64,000 nucleotides of DNA from Aquimarina spinulae (GCF_943373825.1 NZ_CALSBP010000002.1:857501-921500); one strand, 5' to 3'. Shown: positions 43,467-53,300, counted from the first letter of the stretch. Made by a program: numbers and translations. The notes: generated by a model not told the origin, from the sequence alone.

Positions 43467-44813
43467 CTATTTTGATATAAAAATAATTTCAGGAAAAAAT
43501 ACAACTACACCAACAATAATTAATTGAATAATGATAAAAGGTATAATTCCTTTATAAATCTGACTGGTTTTTACATGATCTGGCGCAACACCTTTAAGAT
43601 AAAACAAAGCAAAGCCAAATGGTGGTGTTAAAAAGGACGTTTGCAGATTTAATGCTATTAAAATCCCGACCCACAACATATCCATACCAAAAGCATTAAA
43701 AATTGGAGTTACTACCGGTACTATAATAAAAACGATTTCAATAAAATCAATAAAAAAGCCTGCAATAAAAATCACTACCATCACCAATAGCAAAAACATA
43801 AGAGGTGTTAAATTAGATGACATAATCAATTCTTGCAGATATGCATCTCCCCCCAACGTTCTGAATACTAAGGTAAATGTAGTTGCTCCTAAAAGAATAA
43901 AAAACACCATCGATGTTAATTTTGTAGTTTCCTGAGCTACTTCTTTTAGAATTTTAAACGAAAACTTTTTTTGAATTATGGTTAGTATTGTTGCGCCAAT
44001 AGCTCCAATAGCAGAAGCTTCTGTAGGAGAAGCTATACCCGTAAAAATAGACCCCAATACCAATACTATTAAAAGTATTGGCAAGAAGAGTACTTTTAGA
44101 ATTTTTGAAGTAAAATTAGCTCCTCTAAATGCTGCAATCTCTTCTGCAGGAATACTGGGAGCATCTTCTTTATGAACGAAAGATTTTATTAAAATATAGG
44201 CAATATATAATCCTACCAATATCAAGCCTGGCAATAGTGCTGCAGAAAATAACGCTCCTACATCTACAGAGGCTGCTCCTCTTGATGAGCTATTGATTGT
44301 GTCTGCTAATAATACCAATACAATCGATGGTGGAATGATTTGCCCTAATGTTCCTGACGATGCTATCACTCCGGTTGCAAGCTCTGTTTTGTATCCTCGT
44401 TTAAGCATTGTAGGTAGGCTTATTAATCCCATTGTCACAACTGTTGCTCCCACAATCCCGGTAGATGCTGCAAGTAAAGCACCAACAATCACTACAGAAA
44501 TTGCCAAACCACCACGTACACGCCCAAACATCATTGCCATAGTTTCTAATAAGCTCTCTGCAAGACCTGATTTTTCTAACATTATCCCCATAAAAATAAA
44601 TAGAGGAACCGCCATTAGCACATAGTTATTAACTACTCCCATAATTCTTGCCGGAAGCAAATAAAATGTAGACATCTGAAACACTTCTGGAGCAAAAATA
44701 GATACCCCAAAGGCAAAGGCTACCGAAATCCCTCCTAACGTAAAAGCAACTGGATATCCTCTTAGAATCAGAATGAAGATAATTACAAATAGTAGTATTG
44801 CCAGGTATTCCAT
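43467..44813 (-). CDS. dctM: TRAP transporter large permease subunit
   Basis: A 448-residue protein with about 12 hydrophobic segments. It carries DctM motifs LRGYPVAFTLGGISVAFAFG, AVPLFIFMGIMLEKSGLAE, SGTLGQIIPPSIVLVLLAD and FFIDFIEIVFIIVPVVTPI. It uses the sodium or proton gradient to import the ligand delivered by DctP. It is 2 bp downstream of the small subunit and 58 bp before dctP, all on the minus strand. Confidence 0.95.
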   Translation of the reverse strand: MEYLAILLFVIIFILILRGYPVAFTLGGISVAFAFGVSIFAPEVFQMSTFYLLPARIMGVVNNYVLMAVPLFIFMGIMLEKSGLAESLLETMAMMFGRVRGGLAISVVIVGALLAASTGIVGATVVTMGLISLPTMLKRGYKTELATGVIASSGTLGQIIPPSIVLVLLADTINSSSRGAASVDVGALFSAALLPGLILVGLYIAYILIKSFVHKEDAPSIPAEEIAAFRGANFTSKILKVLFLPILLIVLVLGSIFTGIASPTEASAIGAIGATILTIIQKKFSFKILKEVAQETTKLTSMVFFILLGATTFTLVFRTLGGDAYLQELIMSSNLTPLMFLLLVMVVIFIAGFFIDFIEIVFIIVPVVTPIFNAFGMDMLWVGILIALNLQTSFLTPPFGFALFYLKGVAPDHVKTSQIYKGIIPFIIIQLIIVGVVVFFPEIIFISK

Positions 44814-44815
44814 TT

Positions 44816-45316
44816 CTAATTCTTATTAAAAATAATTTGAATTGATTTCAACATATGGGATATTCCTTGAAGTAACAGAAAAACAAAACCCAGAGTAATA
44901 CAAAATTTAAGTATGTATAGGGCAGGTAAGCCTCCCGGTTGAGGAGAACTCTCTCCTATCATAAAAGAAGATAACCCATAATACCAGGAAGAAACAATAA
45001 CTACATAACACCAGGGAATAAGCAAAAGAGCTCCCCCTAACAGGTCCACCCACGCTTTTCCTTTTCTAGAAAGTTTGGTATAAAAAACATCTACCCGTAC
45101 ATGTTTCTCGTATTTAAAAGTATACCCAGACGCTAAAAGAAATAGCATCCCAAAGAGATAAATCTCTATTTCGATCATCCATACATAGGTAAACTTGAAG
45201 ATATAGCGAATAATTACATCAAGACCAATGACTATCGCCAGTAACGCTGCTACCCAACTAACCAGTACTCCTATTTTCTCACCAACTCTGTCGAGAAAAT
45301 TGATAATTTTTTGCAT
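44816..45316 (-). CDS. dctQ: TRAP transporter small permease subunit
   Basis: A 166-residue four-helix membrane protein. Visible parts are VLVSWVAALLAIVIGLDVII, FTYVWMIEIEIYLFGMLFLL and HVRVDVFYTKLSRKGK, the last being the conserved DctQ HxRVDxF loop. It is the first gene of the TRAP operon. Upstream lies a long MITE-like hairpin (45391-45555) in place of an ordinary promoter region. Confidence 0.9.
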   Translation of the reverse strand: MQKIINFLDRVGEKIGVLVSWVAALLAIVIGLDVIIRYIFKFTYVWMIEIEIYLFGMLFLLASGYTFKYEKHVRVDVFYTKLSRKGKAWVDLLGGALLLIPWCYVVIVSSWYYGLSSFMIGESSPQPGGLPALYILKFCITLGFVFLLLQGISHMLKSIQIIFNKN

Positions 45317-45390
45317 CTAATGATTTATGTTACTAATATCTGGGTTGAAGATACTAAAATTAGATGCATTTAAAAACGGAAGTTAGTAAT

Positions 45391-45555
45391 TGAACTCGTC
45401 CTGAGTAATGCTTTTGCCTACAAAATCCACATTTTGCACTCTAATTTTGTTATTTTTTTTCAACGTAGCTAAGGCTATGCTGAAAAAAAAATTAACTTCA
45501 TTATGGCACAAAAGCCAAACTTTTCGGCTTAAAACCACTACTCAGGATGAGTTCA
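45391..45555. repeat. 165-bp imperfect palindrome, MITE-like element
   Basis: The ends are 17-bp inverted repeats with one mismatch (45391-45407 and 45539-45555, the right one TACTCAGGATGAGTTCA). The inside continues to pair along most of its length, with runs such as CTTTTG / CAAAAG and a T-rich / A-rich stretch, down to a CGTAGC-TAAG-GCTATG tip at 45464-45479. The fold would be one long hairpin about 80 bp long. It resembles a miniature inverted-repeat element or a large structured RNA. No open frame is present. Confidence 0.7.
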
Positions 45556-45567
45556 TTGTTAAATAAC

Positions 45568-45587
45568 GTATCGAAGATTTTCGATAC
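45568..45587 (-). terminator. Hairpin downstream of yaaA
   Basis: GTATCGAA (45568-45575) pairs perfectly with TTCGATAC (45580-45587) around GATT. It lies just past the end of yaaA, on the minus strand before the long palindrome. A T-rich stretch follows on that strand. Confidence 0.55.
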
Positions 45588-45604
45588 CCACATACGTATT
45601 AAAG

Positions 45605-46366
45605 TTACCGTACAAAAACCAATTCATTAGGTTTAGTTGTATATTCTTCACTAAACCCATACCCTTCATAATTAAACCCTTTTAAATCTTCAATAGTTTC
45701 TGCACCAGTATCTATAATATAACGAACCATCATACCTCTGGCTTTTTTGGCAAAGAAGCTTATCATTTTAAGTTTGTCTCCTTTCCAATCTTTAAATTGT
45801 GGAGTAATCACAGGTACTTTTAATGCTTTTTTATCTATTACGCTAAAATATTCATTACTTGCCAGGTTAATAAATAATTCATCATCCTGTAATTCATCAT
45901 TGAAATACTGTGTAATTGTTTTTTTCCAAAACTCGTATAAATTATTTTTTCGCCCTACTTTTAATTTAGTCCCCATCTCAAGACGGTAAGGTTGCATTAG
46001 ATCTAAAGGTTTTAGAACTCCATACAATCCAGAAAGTATTCTTAATTGATTCTGTAATGTGTCTAATTTTTTTTCGGGAATAGTATACGCATCTAACCCG
46101 ATATACACATCTCCGTTAAACGAATATACCGCGGGTCTTGCATTTTCCTTTGTAAATGGAAGGTGAAACTCCTGATTACGTTGCCAATTAAGTTGTGCCA
46201 ACTTATCACTTATACTCATTAGGTCAGACAATTTTTTAGGTGTTTTTTTCTTTAATACACCATTTAACTTTTCTATTTCTGTAAGAAAGGCCGGAGTCGT
46301 ATACTGCTTAGTTGGTAATGTGGTTTCAAAATCTAATGATTTAGCGGGAGATATTACAATTTTCAT
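45605..46366 (-). CDS. yaaA: Peroxide stress protein YaaA
   Basis: A 253-residue protein of the YaaA/DUF328 family, which lowers free iron and DNA damage during peroxide stress in Escherichia coli. The start at 46366 gives [14 protein letters not shown], the normal family beginning. [34 protein letters not shown] and [12 protein letters not shown] follow, and the C-terminus has [17 protein letters not shown] frame extension of 8 residues upstream lacks family support. Confidence 0.95.
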   Translation of the reverse strand: MKIVISPAKSLDFETTLPTKQYTTPAFLTEIEKLNGVLKKKTPKKLSDLMSISDKLAQLNWQRNQEFHLPFTKENARPAVYSFNGDVYIGLDAYTIPEKKLDTLQNQLRILSGLYGVLKPLDLMQPYRLEMGTKLKVGRKNNLYEFWKKTITQYFNDELQDDELFINLASNEYFSVIDKKALKVPVITPQFKDWKGDKLKMISFFAKKARGMMVRYIIDTGAETIEDLKGFNYEGYGFSEEYTTKPNELVFVR

Positions 46367-46459
46367 GTAGGTGACTTTTTTGTTCTTCAAAAATACAATT
46401 GTCTATGGACAATTAAAATCTATATCTGTATTTATTCTCTATTTAGGTATTTGCAAAAG

Positions 46460-46861
46460 TTATTTTGATTTCAGAATATATTCTTCTATCTGTTTAATAA
46501 AAGTTTCTTCATCTCTAAACGCTATCAGATTCCTATCGGGATCGTAAAATTTTGCTACTTTTCCCCAATGGTGTTCCTGATAATCAACGGCTACTCCTTT
46601 TCTCTTTAAATTGTTTACCTCTCTTTGCACATTATCTACATTCATTCGTATACAACTAAATGCCTTTGCATTCATTTCAGTCATTTTCAGGTAATCTTCT
46701 CTATCTTCTTTTTCAACCATTAAATAGGTGCCATACAAATCAAAACATGTTAATTCATTATTTTGAAATAAAATAGATAGCTCTAAAATAGTTTCATAAA
46801 ACACAATAGACTCCTCATATTTTTTAACATATAAAATAATCCCGGTTCTTTTTATTTTCAT
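46460..46861 (-). CDS. VOC (glyoxalase-like) family protein
   Basis: A 133-residue VOC-fold protein: GIILYVKKYEESIVFYETIL opens the first repeat, and YDPDRNLIAFRDEETF ends the second. It lies 93 bp upstream of yaaA on the same strand. Substrate unknown. The 405 bp beyond its start hold no gene. Confidence 0.85.
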   Translation of the reverse strand: MKIKRTGIILYVKKYEESIVFYETILELSILFQNNELTCFDLYGTYLMVEKEDREDYLKMTEMNAKAFSCIRMNVDNVQREVNNLKRKGVAVDYQEHHWGKVAKFYDPDRNLIAFRDEETFIKQIEEYILKSK

Positions 46862-47266
46862 TCTGAAAGGTTTTATGGTTAAAATACGATGGTATCACGA
46901 AACCATAAATCAATCATAGTATTTCTTATCTATTGAATTATTGATGATCTCTATCTATAGGTTGCCATTACAGAAGTGAAGTATCAATAACAGTTGCTAA
47001 TTTTTATTTGAAACAAATATAAATAACTGATTTTCAGCTAGTAAAAAACAAAAAAAATGTCATATTTCTTTTTAGAAAAAAAGAATTTAACTAATTTTAA
47101 TGCAAATAACGTATTACAAAGAGGGGGAAACCCTCATTTTCGTCACAAAAGCATGAACTCTGATGTATTAAACATTAGAACACATTGTCTAATTATTCAC
47201 AAATTTTCTTCTAAACATAAAAACTCTTTAGACATTTTGTTTAACGTTTAATTTAATATTTGTGAT
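46862..47266. other. 405-bp intergenic region
   Basis: No convincing gene: a 64-codon frame at 47057-47251 has no family features. A small hairpin GAGGG-GGAAA-CCCTC sits at 47121-47135. A weak promoter-like pair for the next gene, TTG (47237-47239) and AATATTTG (47255-47262), has a short 15-bp spacer and would place the start of RNA almost at the ATG, so it is doubtful. Confidence 0.5.
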
Positions 47267-48643
47267 ATGTTAAGATCTTCGAGTACCTTTATTTTTTTCA
47301 TTTTTCTTTTTATTATTTTCTTTTATTCTTGTGAAAAAGAAGATATTACTTTAATTGAGCAACAACAGATTGAAGAACAATCTGCAGCAGAAGTTGTTCA
47401 GGACACAACATATACTGATGCCGAATTACGGAAAGTTCTAGAGGAAGAAATAGAATTTTTAGAACTTGAGAAAGAAGGATATATTGTTGATATTTCTGGT
47501 ATGGATGTCGTTAAAGAAAATCCAAAAAAAGTATATGTACATTATTTGCCCTGGTTTCAAAATAAAGATTTTGATGGATATTGGGGGCAACACTGGACAA
47601 TGACCAACCAAGATCCCGAAATCAAAGATGAAAATGGTAATTCGCAAATCGCCTCGTATTATTATCCTCTTATCGGTCCATATTCTTCTAGTGATCCTGA
47701 TTTACATGAATACCATTTTTTAATGATGAAGCTCTCGGGAATCGATGGGGTAATTTTTGATTGGTATGGTAGTAGAGATGTACACGATTATGGATTGATA
47801 AAAAAATCAACAGAAACCTTTATTAACACCCTGGAAGATTTAGGTCTTGAATTTTCGATTATGTATGAGGATCGTGTCGCTGCTCAAGCAACAGAGCAAT
47901 CTCTTACTACAGATATCATAGAAGCTGCACAAGAAGATTTTACATATATTAATGACACCTATTTCTCTAGCCCCGAATACATGCAATATAATGGTAAAAA
48001 TATGTTATTCGTATTTGGTCCTCATCACATAACCACAGAAACCGAATGGAATCAGGTATTTGAAATACTTCCCACAGAAAATCGCCCAGACTTTTTAACA
48101 TTATGGGCGGCAAGTGATCGTGTTGGAGTGAATGCTTCTGGAGAGTTTTTATGGGTAGATAAAGATCATTTACTTGCTCATCAAAATTATTATGACACTT
48201 ATCAAGCATCTAATGCAATAACCGTAGGATCTTCTTATCCCGGTTTTAGGAGTTTTTATACAGAAGGAGGATGGTCTGATGGTAGTAATGATTGGACTAT
48301 TGATCTTAATTCTGGCCATACTTTTGCAGAAACTCTTAATTATACACATCACGAACTTTCAGACTTTATTCAAATCATCACCTGGAATGATTTTGGTGAA
48401 GGTACTATGATAGAACCCACACAAGAGTTTGGTTTTACCTACTTACAACTCTTACAACAATATACAGGGGTTTCTTTTTCTCCTAATGATCTGCAGGTAG
48501 CTCTGGATCTGTATCATATCAGAAAAAAATTTAAGAGTGACGAGCAAGTACAAAATATTTTAAATCGCACATATAAATACATAAAACAACTTGATATGCA
48601 ACGTGCTGATAAGGTTTTAAAAGCTGTTAAGCGATTTTATTAA
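47267..48643 (+). CDS. GH99-like glycoside hydrolase lipoprotein
   Basis: A 458-residue lipoprotein; the signal is MLRSSSTFIFFIFLFIIFFY followed by SC with the lipobox Cys near residue 22. After an acidic linker the domain begins VYVHYLPWFQNKDFDGYWG, then WTMTNQDPEI and YYYPLIGPYSSSDPDLHEYH. DGVIFDWYGSRDVHDYG and YEDRVAA follow, and IIQIITWNDFGEGTMIEPT ends the barrel. This is the pattern of GH71/GH99-type proteins, which include endo-alpha-mannosidases. The fold is a TIM barrel with acid residues at strand ends, and the protein is likely displayed on the cell surface. The substrate may again be a mannan, but this is inference. Confidence 0.82.
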   Translation: MLRSSSTFIFFIFLFIIFFYSCEKEDITLIEQQQIEEQSAAEVVQDTTYTDAELRKVLEEEIEFLELEKEGYIVDISGMDVVKENPKKVYVHYLPWFQNKDFDGYWGQHWTMTNQDPEIKDENGNSQIASYYYPLIGPYSSSDPDLHEYHFLMMKLSGIDGVIFDWYGSRDVHDYGLIKKSTETFINTLEDLGLEFSIMYEDRVAAQATEQSLTTDIIEAAQEDFTYINDTYFSSPEYMQYNGKNMLFVFGPHHITTETEWNQVFEILPTENRPDFLTLWAASDRVGVNASGEFLWVDKDHLLAHQNYYDTYQASNAITVGSSYPGFRSFYTEGGWSDGSNDWTIDLNSGHTFAETLNYTHHELSDFIQIITWNDFGEGTMIEPTQEFGFTYLQLLQQYTGVSFSPNDLQVALDLYHIRKKFKSDEQVQNILNRTYKYIKQLDMQRADKVLKAVKRFY

Positions 48644-48667
48644 GATCGGTACGTTTTAAAATGGAAA

Positions 48668-48690
48668 AAGCCTGTCTAATCGACAGGCTT
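48668..48690. terminator. Bidirectional terminator
   Basis: AAGCCTGTC (48668-48676) pairs with GACAGGCTT (48682-48690) around five bases. It lies between the convergent GH99-like and cold-shock genes, with A-rich DNA before and T-rich DNA after. Confidence 0.82.
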
Positions 48691-48715
48691 GTGTTTTAAA
48701 AAAGTCAAATGTATA

Positions 48716-48907
48716 TTATAATACTTTCACGTTTACCGCGTTCAATCCTTTTTTACCTTCTTGTAGATCAAATTCTACTTCATCACCTTCACGCACTTCG
48801 TCGATTAAACCTGAAATGTGTACAAAATGATCTTTGTTTGATCCTTCTTCTGTTATGAATCCAAATCCTTTGGAGTCATTAAAAAATTTTACTGTTCCTT
48901 TGTTCAT
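48716..48907 (-). CDS. Cold-shock domain protein
   Basis: A 63-residue single-domain RNA-binding protein. It begins GTVKFFNDSKGFGFI (RNP1), has DHFVHISGL (RNP2), and ends with LNAVNVKVL. It is an OB-fold RNA chaperone of the CspA type. On the minus strand, TACCTTTG at 48925-48932 is a TANNTTTG-type -7 box 17 bp upstream of the start, followed by GCG, a common context in this phylum. Confidence 0.95.
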   Translation of the reverse strand: MNKGTVKFFNDSKGFGFITEEGSNKDHFVHISGLIDEVREGDEVEFDLQEGKKGLNAVNVKVL

Positions 48908-48924
48908 TATAATTTATTAAAACG

Positions 48925-48932
48925 CAAAGGTA
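48925..48932 (-). promoter_or_regulatory. -7 promoter box of the cold-shock gene
   Basis: TACCTTTG on the minus strand fits TANNTTTG, 17 bp before the ATG at 48907. A matching -33 TTG was not found at the usual distance, so only one element supports the call. Confidence 0.5.
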
Positions 48933-49066
48933 GTATTATTTGATCAGTAATCCTTATTTATTTCAAAATAAAGTTTTTAGTAACCTTTATTTAATCTTCT
49001 CTAAATATGATGATAATGAACGAAATAACTACATTATACATCATTTTTTAATTAAAACACAAGAGG

Positions 49067-50410
49067 TTATTTTTCTTTTTTCTTTTTAGAACTATACTCA
49101 TCTTCTACTTCTTTCAATAGGGTGTTTAATTCATTTCTTGCCAACCATTTTCCTTTAATCATCACGCCTTCAATAGTTTTCGTATTTCGAATATCTTCTA
49201 AAGGGTTTTTATTAAGTAACACCAAATCTGCTTTTTTGCCTTCGGTAATTGTACCACTTACAGCGATTCGATTTAAATATCGAGCAGGGTTCACCGTAGC
49301 TGTTTTTAAGGTTTCGTAAGGCGAAAGTCCGGCACTACAGATTAATTCTAATTCTCTATGTAATGAAAACCCTGGCAAAAAAAGACCGTAAGTATCACTT
49401 CCGGCAAGTAAAAACACGTTTTCATCATTTAATATTTTTGTGAGTTTCTTTTGCCATTGTAGTTCTTTATTCAGGCGAATAAGAGATTCTGGGGCCGTAA
49501 ACCAAGTATTGGTACGATAATGAATACTATCTGAAGTACAATATGCTGCATATGCTTCGGGAAGGTATTTTAACTCATCGCTTTTTTTAAGTATTTCGAA
49601 TTTTTTATCATCTGCATATCGACTAATCATCTCAAAGACTCCCAGAGTCGGAGACACATATACTCCACTTGTTTTGATCTGGATGGCTGCTTGTTTTAGA
49701 TATGCAGTATCTTTTTTTTGCTCCGTATTGAATATATTCATAAACTCTTCTATATGGGCTATAGATTTCATTCTGAGAGAATATTCTAGAGGAAGTTTTC
49801 TTTGCCCATGACCAATAACCGGAATATTGTATTTACTAGTCTCTTCTATCAATTTCAGATATATTTCTTTCGGAAGATTATCAGCTATTTTTAAATAATC
49901 ATATCCTCTTTCATGATGTTTTTTTACTATACTAATGACATCATCGACAGTTTTTAAATGATGAGCTTTTAGATAAGGGCCTGTAGTCGTATAATGTGGT
50001 GCCAAAATTTTATTACCATTAGCTTTTTTACGAACTTCAATTTGATCCTGTCTTTCATACTCTGCCATATTTCGAGCCGTTGTTACTCCATTGGCTATTA
50101 AAAGTTTAAACTCATTTTTCGCATTATTTTCCAGGTGAAAGTGCATTTCTGCTAAACCAGGAATCAAATATTTACCTTTAGCATTAATAGTTATATTGAT
50201 ATTTTCTGAAGGTTTTTGAGAAACGGGTTCGATTGTAGTTATTTTCCCATCTGTAATAATCACTCTTTGATTAAGTAATACCGCTTCTTTATACATTGGG
50301 ATTACATTTACATTTTCAAAAGAGATAATTTCGGTTTGAGCTTTACCTACAACAGCGAAGAAAAAGCAACATAGTAAAGAAAACACTTTATGACTACTTG
50401 ATTTACACAT
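49067..50410 (-). CDS. Secreted amidohydrolase family protein
   Basis: A 447-residue protein with a signal peptide (KVFSLLCCFFFAVVGKAQ). It has the amidohydrolase TIM-barrel order: LIPGLAEMHFHLEN (the HxH metal pair), VIGHGQ, SIAHIEEF (metal His), FLLAGSDTYG (catalytic Asp), and a C-terminal GTITEGKKADLVLLNKNPLE. It resembles the imidazolonepropionase-like / prolidase-type exported enzymes. The substrate is unknown. It lies 88 bp downstream of a membrane AraC regulator on the same strand. Confidence 0.88.
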   Translation of the reverse strand: MCKSSSHKVFSLLCCFFFAVVGKAQTEIISFENVNVIPMYKEAVLLNQRVIITDGKITTIEPVSQKPSENINITINAKGKYLIPGLAEMHFHLENNAKNEFKLLIANGVTTARNMAEYERQDQIEVRKKANGNKILAPHYTTTGPYLKAHHLKTVDDVISIVKKHHERGYDYLKIADNLPKEIYLKLIEETSKYNIPVIGHGQRKLPLEYSLRMKSIAHIEEFMNIFNTEQKKDTAYLKQAAIQIKTSGVYVSPTLGVFEMISRYADDKKFEILKKSDELKYLPEAYAAYCTSDSIHYRTNTWFTAPESLIRLNKELQWQKKLTKILNDENVFLLAGSDTYGLFLPGFSLHRELELICSAGLSPYETLKTATVNPARYLNRIAVSGTITEGKKADLVLLNKNPLEDIRNTKTIEGVMIKGKWLARNELNTLLKEVEDEYSSKKKKEK

Positions 50411-50498
50411 ACTTATTTGTTTTAGTTTATATGTTGCAAACCTATCTAGGTGGTATATTTTTACCGTTCTATATTGTCAGAATATGAGAAATTCGAAC

Positions 50499-51590
50499 CT
50501 ATTGATTTTGTTTTTTAAACTCGTTGGGAGATAGTCCTGTCTCCTTTTTAAAAGCCGTATAAAAAGTAGTTTTAGAGTTAAACCCTGCTTCCAGGCCAAT
50601 GGCAAGAATACTATATTTATCGAACTCAGGATCCAGAATCATTTGTTGTATATCTTTTACCCGATAACTATTTATAAATTCTGAAAAATTTTTATTACTT
50701 GATTTTTTGATTTGTTCTGAAAGATACCCGCTACTTATCCCAAGCTTTTGAGCAACACTATCCCGGCTAATGTCTGGGTTATGATGAATATTTTCGCGAT
50801 CTATCAATACCAGTAATTGTTGCATATAGGAATTAACTTCATTTTTAGGTACTTTCTTGTTGATTTTGGATCGTTGTAGCTGATTTCTAATTTCATACTG
50901 GTCATTAGATAGTTTAAACTGATAAAGTCCTTTATAGATAAGCCAATACATAAAAACAGAAACCCCTACCCACAAATATGTCAATGGCATTTTATAATCA
51001 TACATAAACCTATACACTTCTAAAATAACTCCATAAATTTCTAAAAGAGAAATAAAAACCCAGATTCTCTTTATCCATTTTATACTAAATGCTGTGTTTG
51101 AATAGAACAAATATCTAAATGATATTGCCATAAAAATGATTGGAAAAACAACAGATACTATACTTACTGTTTTATAAAAGAAAAAAATGATTTCTTTTTT
51201 ATTAGGTATTATGATTTCATAAAGGCCAAAAATTGTATCTAGAGATATAATACCATTAAGTAGACTTAAGATGAAAAAAGGAATGTACAGAAAAAAAATT
51301 GTATTGCTTTTTACCAGAGGGTGTTTTATTTTTTTTACAAAAAACACAAATAAGGTAACTGGATATAAAAATTGCCATAAAAACAGATCCAATATTGAAA
51401 TCAACACTGGGTTTTTTCCCAAATCCCAAAACCAATTATTTAACCCTATAATAGATAATATAATTAGGGTGTATGCTAAATACGCATTGTCTTCATTTTT
51501 AAAAAACCTCGAAAACAGGATTATTACCCCCAGGACAAAACCATGAATAACTCCTATAAGAATAAAGATTTCTAAAAAAGAAATTTCCAT
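50499..51590 (-). CDS. Membrane-anchored AraC family regulator
   Basis: A 363-residue protein with about seven hydrophobic segments in the first 225 residues (EISFLEIFILIGVIHGFVLG through TYLWVGVSVFMYWLIY). A cytoplasmic AraC helix-turn-helix pair follows at about 255-360: SRDSVAQKLGISSGYLSEQI and YSILAIGLEAGFNSKTTFYT, ending FKKETGLSPNEFKK. Such 7TM-AraC proteins are common in Bacteroidota. The amidohydrolase next door is a possible target. Confidence 0.9.
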   Translation of the reverse strand: MEISFLEIFILIGVIHGFVLGVIILFSRFFKNEDNAYLAYTLIILSIIGLNNWFWDLGKNPVLISILDLFLWQFLYPVTLFVFFVKKIKHPLVKSNTIFFLYIPFFILSLLNGIISLDTIFGLYEIIIPNKKEIIFFFYKTVSIVSVVFPIIFMAISFRYLFYSNTAFSIKWIKRIWVFISLLEIYGVILEVYRFMYDYKMPLTYLWVGVSVFMYWLIYKGLYQFKLSNDQYEIRNQLQRSKINKKVPKNEVNSYMQQLLVLIDRENIHHNPDISRDSVAQKLGISSGYLSEQIKKSSNKNFSEFINSYRVKDIQQMILDPEFDKYSILAIGLEAGFNSKTTFYTAFKKETGLSPNEFKKQNQ

Positions 51591-51651
51591 TATCGGGATA
51601 TTTTAAAAGCTAAATTTTTATTTGAATATCTCAAATGCAGGTATTACACCT

Positions 51652-52707
51652 TTATTCTTCTGACAATTGATTTTTAGCATATTTCCTCCAACGTTCTATA
51701 CATTGTTGTATATCTTCTGGGATTTGAGTTTCAAAATGCATATGCTCATTAGTTACCGGGTGCTCAAAACCAAGAGTTCTGGCATGTAAAGCTTGTCGAG
51801 GTAAAATCTTAAAACAGTTATCTACAAATTGCTTGTATTTGGTAAACGTAGTTCCTTTTAATATTTTCTCTCCGCCATAGCGTTCATCATTAAATAAAGT
51901 ATGGCCAATATATTTCATATGTACTCGAATCTGGTGTGTTCTTCCGGTTTCTAATCTGCAAGAAACCAAGGTAACATATCCTAATCGTTCTATAACTTTA
52001 TAATGTGTGATTGCCGGTTTTCCTTTATCGGCTTCATCACCTTCAAAAACAGTGTTTTGCAGTCTGTTTTTAGGATGTCGTCCTATATTACCTTCTATTG
52101 TTCCTTCATCTTCTGTTACATTACCCCATACAATTGCTACATATTCACGTTGACTGGTTTTATCAAAAAACTGTTTTGCCAGGTGAGTCATTGCTTCTTC
52201 AGTTTTGGCTATTACTAACAGTCCGCTGGTATCCTTATCAATGCGATGTACTAACCCTGGTCGATCACTACTATTATTAGGAAGGTTATCAAAATGATAA
52301 ATCAGAGCATTAATTAAGGTTCCCGAATAGTTACCGTGACCTGGGTGTACCACCATCCCTGCTGGTTTGTTAACAACCAATAACACATCGTCTTCGTATA
52401 CAATATCTAAAGAAATGTTCTCTGGAGTTAGTAAATTTTCATAAGGAGGATGAGAAAATAACACTCGTACAATATCATTTGGTTTTACCTTATGATTTGA
52501 TTTTACCGGAATATCATTTACAAAAACACTTCCGTTTTTTGCAGCCTGTTGTATTTTGTTACGGGTTGCGTTTTCTACAAAGTTCATTAAAAACTTATCC
52601 ACCCTTAACGGTACCTGCCCTGCTCCAGCCACAAATCGATGATGCTCATAGAGGTCATCCTCATTAGCATCAAAATCTCTCGTATCTTCGTTTTCTTTCA
52701 AAATCAA
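51652..52707 (-). CDS. rluD: RluD-type 23S rRNA pseudouridine synthase
   Basis: A 351-residue enzyme that isomerises uridines in 23S rRNA to pseudouridine. It has an N-terminal S4 RNA-binding domain (VDKFLMNFVENATRNKIQQA, residues 36-95) and the catalytic RluA/RluD domain with VHRIDKDTSGLLVIAKTEEA, whose Asp is the nucleophile. SCRLETGRTHQIRVHMKYIGH also belongs to it. It overlaps the upstream PASTA gene by four bases. RluC or RluD specificity cannot be fixed here; the length and context suggest RluD. Confidence 0.9.
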   Translation of the reverse strand: MILKENEDTRDFDANEDDLYEHHRFVAGAGQVPLRVDKFLMNFVENATRNKIQQAAKNGSVFVNDIPVKSNHKVKPNDIVRVLFSHPPYENLLTPENISLDIVYEDDVLLVVNKPAGMVVHPGHGNYSGTLINALIYHFDNLPNNSSDRPGLVHRIDKDTSGLLVIAKTEEAMTHLAKQFFDKTSQREYVAIVWGNVTEDEGTIEGNIGRHPKNRLQNTVFEGDEADKGKPAITHYKVIERLGYVTLVSCRLETGRTHQIRVHMKYIGHTLFNDERYGGEKILKGTTFTKYKQFVDNCFKILPRQALHARTLGFEHPVTNEHMHFETQIPEDIQQCIERWRKYAKNQLSEE

Positions 52708-53300
52708 TTAGATAAGTTTATCGTTCCTCCTTCTCCATTCCCCAGAACCAAATCTATAACAGAAGTTTTCATTAATTTCGTACCTGGTTTTAACCGTTTA
52801 CCATTATGTCTTAATTCTAATACCATATCTCTTGCAATATTAGGTTGATAGGTAACAGAACCTATTTTAAACCCAAGAGCAACCAATTTTGGTTCTGCTT
52901 GTCTTCTGGTTCTCTGTACTACATTAGGAACTTCTATTTTACGGTAACCCGACGGATTTAAGGTAACGTATATTTTACGATTTTCTTTTACTTCGCTACC
53001 TGCAACAGGGTTCTGTTCTAATACAGAATATCTTGGATAATCAGGATTAAAGTTTGCAGAATCCTGAACTTCGTATCTCAACTCTTTTTCTTCTAATACC
53101 TTCCCTACCTCGTCTAATGTCTTTTTACTTAAGCTGGGTACTACAATACGTTGATGATGATTTGTTGTACTTTCTAGCCACTCTAATGCAACATAAGATA
53201 AGATAGCAAGCATTGCTACCGCTATAACTAATTGTATCAAAAATATTTTACTATAAATAAATTTGAATAGACCCCTGAAGAAATTTATAAATGCACTCAT
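52704..53300 (-). CDS. PASTA-domain membrane protein
   Basis: A 198-residue protein; the start at 53300 (MSAFINFFRGLFKFIYSKIF) gives a short basic segment before one membrane helix (about residues 19-40). Two to three PASTA repeats follow: IVVPSLSKKTLDEVGKVLEE, VLEQNPVAGSEVKENRKIYV and IEVPNVVQRTRRQAEPKLVA. PASTA domains bind peptidoglycan or beta-lactam-like ligands. It is the first gene of a unit with rluD (four-base overlap), divergent from ddl, in line with a cell-wall role. Confidence 0.9.
   Translation of the reverse strand: MSAFINFFRGLFKFIYSKIFLIQLVIAVAMLAILSYVALEWLESTTNHHQRIVVPSLSKKTLDEVGKVLEEKELRYEVQDSANFNPDYPRYSVLEQNPVAGSEVKENRKIYVTLNPSGYRKIEVPNVVQRTRRQAEPKLVALGFKIGSVTYQPNIARDMVLELRHNGKRLKPGTKLMKTSVIDLVLGNGEGGTINLSN

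Noticed and set aside
47057..47251. 64-codon open frame upstream of the GH99-like gene
   Set aside because: No signal, domain or coding-like composition, and it covers a likely promoter region of the next gene.
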